Assembly: GCA_019119775.1 (NCBI GenBank)
Contig: DWWL01000040.1
Location: 26,974 to 90,973, forward strand
Origin: Candidatus Lachnoclostridium pullistercoris
GTDB taxonomy: Bacteria > Bacillota > Clostridia > Lachnospirales > Lachnospiraceae
Direction: 5' to 3'
DNA: 64,000 nucleotides
Below, piece by piece: positions 59,243-64,000 of this stretch. Under the pieces are notes generated by a model that was not told the origin of the DNA, ran no database searches, and saw only the letters and a list, made by a program, of their open reading frames with translations. Position 1 is the stretch's first letter. Every line of letters starts with the position of its first letter. Made by a program: the position numbers and the translations under genes.

Positions 59243-59821
59243 GTGAAAAAACAGTTATATCTGATGCGTCATGGGCAGACCATGTTTAATGAACAGAAAA
59301 GAATTCAGGGCTGGTGCGATTCGCCGCTGACAGAGCTGGGAAAACGGCAGGCCCTGGCGGCCGGACAGTATTTTAAAGATCACGGGATCCGGTTTGACCA
59401 CGCTTACAGCTCCACCAGCGAGCGATGCTGCGACACACTGGAGCTGGTCACAGACATGCCTTACACCCGTCTGAAGGGGCTTAAAGAGGTGTTTTACGGG
59501 CAGCTGGAGGCGGAGAGTGAGCGTCTGGCCTGCAAGGATCCGAAGGCGGCGGTCACGTACTATCTCCAGTTCGGGGGAGAGAGCACGGACGATGTGAGGG
59601 ACCGGATGACCAGGACTCTGACGGAGATCATGGAAAAAGAGGACCATCACAGTGTGCTGGCCGTCTCCCACGGGGGAGCCTGCTTCAATTTTTTAAAGGG
59701 CGTTCAGGATCCGGCGGAAGAGCTGAAGAAAGGGCTTACCAACTGCTGCATTTTTATCTATGATTATGAGGATGGAAAATTTTCCCTCCGCGGAGTGGCA
59801 AGGCCAGCGCCGGAGGAGTAA
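59243..59821 (+). CDS. Histidine-phosphatase-superfamily protein (phosphoglycerate-mutase-like)
   Basis: A 192-residue protein with the RHG catalytic motif LMRHGQTMFN near the N-terminus, the second His in VSHGGACFNFL and the acid residue in YGQLEAES. It begins with GTG, supported by AAGGGGGA. Such proteins range from phosphoglycerate mutase to phosphatase of cofactors; the substrate is not visible. Confidence 0.88.
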   Translation: MKKQLYLMRHGQTMFNEQKRIQGWCDSPLTELGKRQALAAGQYFKDHGIRFDHAYSSTSERCCDTLELVTDMPYTRLKGLKEVFYGQLEAESERLACKDPKAAVTYYLQFGGESTDDVRDRMTRTLTEIMEKEDHHSVLAVSHGGACFNFLKGVQDPAEELKKGLTNCCIFIYDYEDGKFSLRGVARPAPEE

Positions 59822-59827
59822 AATGAC

Positions 59828-59925
59828 AATGCCGGCGGAAACAGGTGAAAAGCGCTGTTTCTGCCGGCATTATGCGCGGAAAAAATCCGGGATGCTCTCT
59901 GAGAATCGAGAGTTTCCCGGATTTT
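59828..59925. terminator. Pair of convergent hairpins between the phosphatase and DAHP synthase genes
   Basis: AATGCCGGCGGAAACAG/CTGTTTCTGCCGGCATT (59828-59871, perfect 17-base arms, ten-base loop) and AAAATCCGGG/CCCGGATTTT (59882-59925, inner CTCTC/GAGAG). Both have AT-rich flanks, so each direction has its own terminator. Confidence 0.8.
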
Positions 59926-59937
59926 CTGACGCTTATT

Positions 59938-60969
59938 TCAGTCCAGCCCTTCGGCAATCTCATAGAGCAGGCGCTCGGAGTCTTCCCATCCCAGACAGGG
60001 GTCGGTGATGGATTTGCCGTAGCAGTGCTCGGAGATCTTCTGGGAGCCGGGTTCGATATAGCTTTCGATCATCACGCCCTTGACCATTTCCTTGATCTGG
60101 TCAGAGTGGCGGCGGCTGTGGAGAACCTCCTTCACGATCCGTACCTGTTCCATGTACTGCTTATTGGAGTTGGAATGGTTGGCGTCCACGATGCAGGCCC
60201 GGTTCTGCACGTCTCTCTCGTGGTAGAGGCGGTAGAGCAGGATCAGGTCCTCGTAGTGGTAGTTGGGCAGGCACTGGCCGTGCTTGCTGACAGCACCGCG
60301 GAGAATGGTGTGGGCCAGGGGGTTTCCGTGGGTCTTGACCTCCCACTCCCGCATGATAAATTCATGGCCGGTCTGAGCCGCGACCACGGCGTTCAGCATC
60401 ACGGAGAGATCGCCGCTGGTGGGATTTTTCATGCCTACAGGGACGTCGCAGCCGCTGCTGACCAGGCGGTGCTGCTGGTTTTCCACAGACCGGGCGCCGA
60501 CGGCGATATAGGACATAATGTCATTCAGGTAGCTGACGTTTTCCGGGTAGAGCATTTCATCGGCGGTGGAAAAGCCGGTCTGCTCCAGCACCCGCATGTG
60601 CACATGGCGGATGGCGTGAAGGCCCTCGGAAACGCTGGGCTGTTTTTCCGGATCCGGCTGATGGAGCATTCCCTTGTAGCCCAGGCCGTTGGTACGGGGC
60701 TTGTTGGTGTAGACTCTGGGGATCAGGAGCAGGCGGTCGGCCACTTTTTCCTGAACTCTGGCCAGACGGGTGGTGTAATCCAGGACAGCGTCCTCATTGT
60801 CTGCGGAGCAGGGGCCGATGATGACCAGAAATTTGTCGCTCTCACCGGTGAAGATCTTCCGGATCTCTTTGTCTTTTTCTGCTTTTATCGCTGCCAGGTG
60901 GGCGGGAAGGGGAAATAACTCCTTGATCTCCGCAGGGGTGGGCAGCTTCTGTACAAACTCAAAACTCAT
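59938..60969 (-). CDS. aroF: 3-deoxy-7-phosphoheptulonate (DAHP) synthase, class I
   Basis: A 343-residue AroF/G/H-type enzyme: GPCSADNEDAVLDY (PEP/metal loop), PRVYTNKPRTNGLGYKG, GMKNPTSGD and VDANHSNSNKQ are catalytic stretches. It condenses PEP and erythrose-4-phosphate, the first step of aromatic amino acid synthesis. The ATG at 60969 gives the normal length; the longer frame overlaps the promoter. Transcribed from a bidirectional promoter with the lipoprotein gene. Confidence 0.94.
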   Translation of the reverse strand: MSFEFVQKLPTPAEIKELFPLPAHLAAIKAEKDKEIRKIFTGESDKFLVIIGPCSADNEDAVLDYTTRLARVQEKVADRLLLIPRVYTNKPRTNGLGYKGMLHQPDPEKQPSVSEGLHAIRHVHMRVLEQTGFSTADEMLYPENVSYLNDIMSYIAVGARSVENQQHRLVSSGCDVPVGMKNPTSGDLSVMLNAVVAAQTGHEFIMREWEVKTHGNPLAHTILRGAVSKHGQCLPNYHYEDLILLYRLYHERDVQNRACIVDANHSNSNKQYMEQVRIVKEVLHSRRHSDQIKEMVKGVMIESYIEPGSQKISEHCYGKSITDPCLGWEDSERLLYEIAEGLD

Positions 60970-61029
60970 TGGTATTCCTCCGTTTGCCGGCACTGGTAAT
61001 TCTTTCGCGAAAAGTAAGCAATTCGTAAA

Positions 61030-61079
61030 TTGACCGGCTCTCAAATGTCCATTATAATATAAAATCATCAAGTGAGCAA
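61030..61079. promoter_or_regulatory. Overlapping divergent promoters for aroF and the lipoprotein gene
   Basis: Plus: TTGACC (61030-61035), 17 bases, TATAAT (61053-61058). Minus: TTGCTC (61074-61079), 17 bases, TATAAT (61051-61056). The two -10 boxes share the palindrome ATTATAAT, so polymerase can bind in only one direction at a time. Confidence 0.75.
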
Positions 61080-61091
61080 GGAGGAAACAGC

Positions 61092-61703
61092 ATGAGAAGA
61101 TCAGTATATACCGTATGTGCGGCTCTTGGAGCGGTACTTGTGATGAATATGACTGCCTGCAGTCAGGCGGAAAACGGAAGCGCGGGCGAGTCCTCTGCCG
61201 GGACTCAGGCGCAGACGGAAGCGCAGACAGAGACACAGACTGAGGAGCAGACGGAAGCGGAAGTTCCGGATCTGAACGAGGTTCTGGAGGAGGTAAAGGG
61301 AGCTTACGGGAGCGATTATCTGCCGGATACGGCTGTGGATGAGGCGGCCCTCACGGAAACGTTCGGCATTGATCCGGGGCTCTATGAGGAGTTTGCGGGG
61401 GAGGTGTGCCAGGCGGAAACCAGAGTGGACACCTTTCTGGCTGTGAGAGCGGTGCCGGGAGAGGGAGAGACAGTGGAACAGCTGCTTGATGCCTTCCGGG
61501 AGAGCAGTCTCCAGAACGCCGACCAGGACCAGAAGACCCGCGCCAAGCTGGAGGCGTCGAAGACCGTGCGCTACGGCGACGATGTCTATTATGTGATGCT
61601 GGGCGTCTGCGATGACGAGACGGAGGATGAGGCGCAGCTGACGGCAGATTATGAGATGCAGACCCAGATCGGTCTGGACATGATCGACAGCTTTTACGAA
61701 TAA
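61092..61703 (+). CDS. DUF4358-type lipoprotein
   Basis: A 203-residue lipoprotein: a signal peptide ending in the lipobox MTAC, a Gln/Thr/Glu-rich repeat linker (QTEAQTETQTEEQTEAE) and a C-terminal domain (YEEFAGEVCQAETRVDTFLAV; KTVRYGDDVYYVML) that I recognise as DUF4358. The role is unknown; such genes often accompany transporters, and an EamA permease follows. AAGGAGGAAAC precedes the ATG. Confidence 0.82.
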   Translation: MRRSVYTVCAALGAVLVMNMTACSQAENGSAGESSAGTQAQTEAQTETQTEEQTEAEVPDLNEVLEEVKGAYGSDYLPDTAVDEAALTETFGIDPGLYEEFAGEVCQAETRVDTFLAVRAVPGEGETVEQLLDAFRESSLQNADQDQKTRAKLEASKTVRYGDDVYYVMLGVCDDETEDEAQLTADYEMQTQIGLDMIDSFYE

Positions 61704-61748
61704 GGGCCGGCAGACAGTGAATATGGATACGAAAGAGGGAAGACACCT

Positions 61749-62651
61749 ATGAATCAGGGAGAGAGAAACCGCATCGGCAGCCTGATGACCATTGCAGGCG
61801 GAATCTGCTGGGGATTTTCCGGCTGCTGCGGACAGTTTTTATTTCAGGAGAGGGGAGCGACGGCAGAATGGCTGGTGGCCCTGCGGCTTTTGGGAGCCGG
61901 AGTCCTGCTGATGGCTGTGGGATTTATCCGCAGCGGAAAAGGAAATCTGCAGATCTTCGGAAACCGCCGGGACCTGATCCACATGGCAGTGTTTGCCCTG
62001 GCGGGCATTCTCATGGCCCAGTATCCCTACTTTGCGGCAATACAGTATTCCAATGCGGGAACGGCTACAGTGCTGCAGTACATGTTTCCCGTGTTCATTC
62101 TGCTGATCCTGTGCGTGCAGGACAGGAGGCTGCCGTCAAAGGTGGAGGCGGCGGCCATCGTGCTGTGCCTGGCGGGGACATTTATACTGGGGACCCACGG
62201 GAATTTCCGGGAGCTGACTCTGACGCCGAGAGCGCTGTTTTTCGGCCTTTTGGCGGCGTTTGGCGCGGTTCTCTACAATATGATCCCGGGAGATCTTATG
62301 AGGAGGTACGGTGTCTGCCAGGTGCTGGGATTTGGAATGCTCTTAGCAGGCGCAGTCATGAGCGCCGCCGTGAGGCCGTGGAGGTATGAGGTGGTCTGGG
62401 ACGCCGGGACGGTCATGGCTCTTTTGGGAGTGGTGATCGTGGGAACGGCCGCGGCTTTCGGCCTTTACCTGGCCGGCGTTTCCATAATCGGGCCTTTTAA
62501 GGGCAGCCTGTTTGCCAGCATGGAGCCGGTGTCGGCGGTGGTGATCTCCTTTTTCTGGCTGAAGACGGCGTTCACGGTCATGGATCTTCTGGGATTTGGG
62601 CTGATCCTGGGGACGGTGCTGCTGCTGACGGTTTATCAGTCCAGGACTTAG
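61749..62651 (+). CDS. EamA/DMT-family permease
   Basis: A 300-residue protein with ten membrane segments in two five-segment repeats (GGICWGFSGCCGQFLF; LFFGLLAAFGAVLYNMIPG), the EamA fold of metabolite exporters. GGGAAGACACC precedes the start. The substrate is unknown; it probably shares the lipoprotein transcript. Confidence 0.9.
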   Translation: MNQGERNRIGSLMTIAGGICWGFSGCCGQFLFQERGATAEWLVALRLLGAGVLLMAVGFIRSGKGNLQIFGNRRDLIHMAVFALAGILMAQYPYFAAIQYSNAGTATVLQYMFPVFILLILCVQDRRLPSKVEAAAIVLCLAGTFILGTHGNFRELTLTPRALFFGLLAAFGAVLYNMIPGDLMRRYGVCQVLGFGMLLAGAVMSAAVRPWRYEVVWDAGTVMALLGVVIVGTAAAFGLYLAGVSIIGPFKGSLFASMEPVSAVVISFFWLKTAFTVMDLLGFGLILGTVLLLTVYQSRT

Positions 62652-62744
62652 GTCCGGGCGGCAGGGAAAACGGGCTGTTTTCGGAAGTAGAAACAGGCCC
62701 TTTCCGGAAATAAATGCAGGCCTCTTCCGGAAATAAAATAGGTG

Positions 62745-62774
62745 TTGACAAACGGGGGAATTACCGTTTATAAT
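62745..62774 (+). promoter_or_regulatory. Sigma-A promoter of tyrS
   Basis: TTGACA, 18 bases, TATAAT; both boxes are consensus. Transcription would start near 62781, just before the T-box leader. Confidence 0.85.
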
Positions 62775-62791
62775 ACAGGCAATTTCATAAA

Positions 62792-63095
62792 CAAATGCGA
62801 TGAAGGGAACAAGTAGTTTTCGGACTGGAGCGGACAGAAAGCAGCCGGCTGATGAGAGGCGCGCGCGTCCCCGAAGATGAATACCTCCCGGAGCAGCGCC
62901 CCCAACGGGTGGACCGCGGCAGAGAATCCTGCCGGCGGCGGAATACCTCAGTAGGCGGCGACGGGGCGGCGGACGTTATTTCCGCCGGAGTATGTTGGTA
63001 CTCCATGAGGCAGGCGGTGCGAGCCGTCTGTAAATAAAGGTGGTAACGCGAGCGGCAGCCTCGTCCTTTTGGACGAAGCTGCCTTTTGATTTTTA
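62792..63095 (+). promoter_or_regulatory. T-box leader (tRNA-Tyr sensing) of tyrS
   Basis: The leader opens with GATGAAGGGAACAAGTAG, has a specifier stem with the Tyr codon TAC (62882-62884) in GATGAATACC, and the T-box AAAGGTGGTAACGCG (63036-63050), whose TGGT pairs with the acceptor end of uncharged tRNA-Tyr. A terminator follows (GGCAGC-CGTCC/GGACG-GCTGCC, about 63054-63083, then TTTTGATTTTT). Uncharged tRNA should favour the antiterminator and tyrS expression. The whole gap 62652-63181 is accounted for by this leader, its promoter and a short GC-rich tail with repeated TTTCCGGAAATAAA elements (62699-62740). Confidence 0.95.
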
Positions 63096-63181
63096 ACAGG
63101 AAGTACAGTTCCCTGTTAAATGAAAACGCTCCGCGGGAATTGCACTGCGGCGGAAAAAACAGGAAAAGGAGAATGGAAACG

Positions 63182-64000
63182 ATGCAGATTTACGAAGAGT
63201 TAGTGGCCAGGGGTCTGATCGCCCAGGTGACGAATGAAGAAGAGATCAGAAAGATGGTAAACAACGGAGAGGCGACTTTTTACATCGGCTTTGATCCCAC
63301 GGCGGACAGCCTTCATGTGGGACATTTTATGGCTCTGTGCCTGATGAAGCGTCTTCAGATGGCAGGAAACCGCCCCATCGCCCTCATCGGCGGCGGCACC
63401 GGCATGATCGGCGATCCCTCCGGGCGCAGCGACATGAGACAGATGATGACGGTGGAGACCATTGAGCACAACTGCGAGTGCTTTAAAAAGCAGATGAGCC
63501 GGTTCATTGATTTCTCCGAGGGAAAAGCCCTTATGGTGAACAATGCGGAGTGGCTGACGAAGCTGAACTACATTGAGCTTCTGCGGGAAGTGGGCGCGTG
63601 CTTCAGCGTAAACAACATGCTGAGAGCGGAGTGCTACAAGCAGAGAATGGAGAAGGGACTCAGCTTCCTGGAGTTTAACTACATGATCATGCAGAGCTAC
63701 GATTTCTACATGCTGTTCCAGAAATACGGCTGCAACATGCAGTTCGGCGGCGATGACCAGTGGAGCAACATGTTAGGCGGCACGGAGCTGATCCGCCGCA
63801 AGCTGGGTAAGGACGCCCACGCCATGACCATCACCCTGCTGTTAAATTCCGAGGGCAAGAAGATGGGCAAGACCCAGTCCGGTGCTGTCTGGCTGGATCC
63901 CAACAAGACCTCTCCCTTCGAGTTCTACCAGTACTGGAGAAATGTGGCTGACGCTGACGTTCTCAAGTGCCTGCGGATGCTCACCTTCCTTCCTCTGGAG
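63182..64000 (+). CDS. tyrS: Tyrosyl-tRNA synthetase, 5' part
   Basis: At least 273 residues, running off the right edge. Class I motifs: LHVGHF (HIGH-like, residues about 46-51) and KKMGKT (KMSKS-like), with the substrate loop [22 protein letters not shown]. It charges tRNA-Tyr. ATG at 63182 is preferred over 63173 because AAGGAG is ten bases upstream of it and only one base from the other. The T-box upstream carries the Tyr specifier, confirming identity. Confidence 0.96.
   Translation, partial: MQIYEELVARGLIAQVTNEEEIRKMVNNGEATFYIGFDPTADSLHVGHFMALCLMKRLQMAGNRPIALIGGGTGMIGDPSGRSDMRQMMTVETIEHNCECFKKQMSRFIDFSEGKALMVNNAEWLTKLNYIELLREVGACFSVNNMLRAECYKQRMEKGLSFLEFNYMIMQSYDFYMLFQKYGCNMQFGGDDQWSNMLGGTELIRRKLGKDAHAMTITLLLNSEGKKMGKTQSGAVWLDPNKTSPFEFYQYWRNVADADVLKCLRMLTFLPLE

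Noticed and set aside
63173..63181. Earlier ATG of tyrS
   Set aside because: In frame, but only one base from the AAGGAG site, too close for initiation; ATG at 63182 is better placed.
1..64000. CRISPR array, prophage or insertion sequence
   Set aside because: No regularly spaced short repeats, transposase or phage structural genes were seen; the direct repeat at 54341 has only two units.

Overview
The window looks like a moderately GC-rich member of the Lachnospiraceae (Clostridium cluster XIVa, anaerobic gut Firmicutes). The grounds are strong AGGAGG-type ribosome sites, a T-box leader for a tyrosyl-tRNA synthetase, four [FeFe]-hydrogenase-domain proteins, a YesM/YesN-type two-component pair, an anaerobic sulfatase-maturase-like radical SAM enzyme and a BMP-type importer. 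I cannot assign a species. No rRNA, tRNA, CRISPR array, insertion sequence or phage gene was seen.

Layout. 1-4.8 kb: the end of an AbgT-type transporter, a threonine-synthase-like enzyme, a DauR/YheO-type regulator and a KDG kinase/KDPG aldolase pair. 4.8-8.3 kb (minus): an NMT1-type ABC importer with a consensus promoter, and an arginase-family protein. 8.5-16 kb: a duplicated alpha/beta-hydrolase esterase, two anion transporters, a split UxaA-family lyase, a LysR regulator and an acetyltransferase. 16.1-18.8 kb: a second LysR gene, then a lower-GC two-gene unit (AAA ATPase plus a PD-(D/E)xK-like protein) that could be a defence system. 18.9-23.6 kb: an operon resembling hfsABCD, with a PAS-bearing H-cluster protein, a SpoIIE-type phosphatase and a monomeric [FeFe] hydrogenase. 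24.3-32.2 kb: a sigma-54 activator, three palindromic upstream sites, a near-consensus -24/-12 promoter and the target genes ygeX, ygeY, a sodium:solute symporter and a D-aminoacylase. 32.4-43.0 kb: a radical SAM maturase, histidine kinase/response regulator, BMP-family nucleoside-type ABC importer and a cytoplasmic Cys-type sulfatase, all on the plus strand. 43.1-46.4 kb (minus): a PurF homologue without the glutaminase cysteine, and a CPA1 antiporter. 46.5-51.6 kb (minus): a multimeric NADH-linked [FeFe] hydrogenase (HydC, HATPase, ferredoxin, HydB, HydA). 51.8-55.2 kb (plus): a divergent putative sensory module of two DRTGG proteins, an RsbW-like ATPase, a degenerate H-cluster protein and a PHP phosphoesterase. 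55.3-58.5 kb: glucarate and galactarate dehydratases. 58.5-64 kb: acetyltransferase, phosphatase, DAHP synthase, lipoprotein, EamA permease, T-box and tyrS.

How it fits together. About 10 kb encodes hydrogen metabolism, with catalytic enzymes (22.1 kb; 46.5-51.6 kb) and two probable hydrogen or redox sensing modules. These modules carry kinase-like and phosphatase-like proteins but no visible output regulator. No HydEFG maturases are present. The carbon side is acidic-sugar and amino-acid catabolism: sugar-acid dehydratases, KDG kinase and aldolase, and diaminopropionate and D-amino-acid breakdown. The items I rate highest are the ATPase/nuclease pair, the complete sigma-54 circuit, the Cys-less PurF, the pseudo-hydrolase fusion and the importer-plus-cytoplasmic-sulfatase locus.
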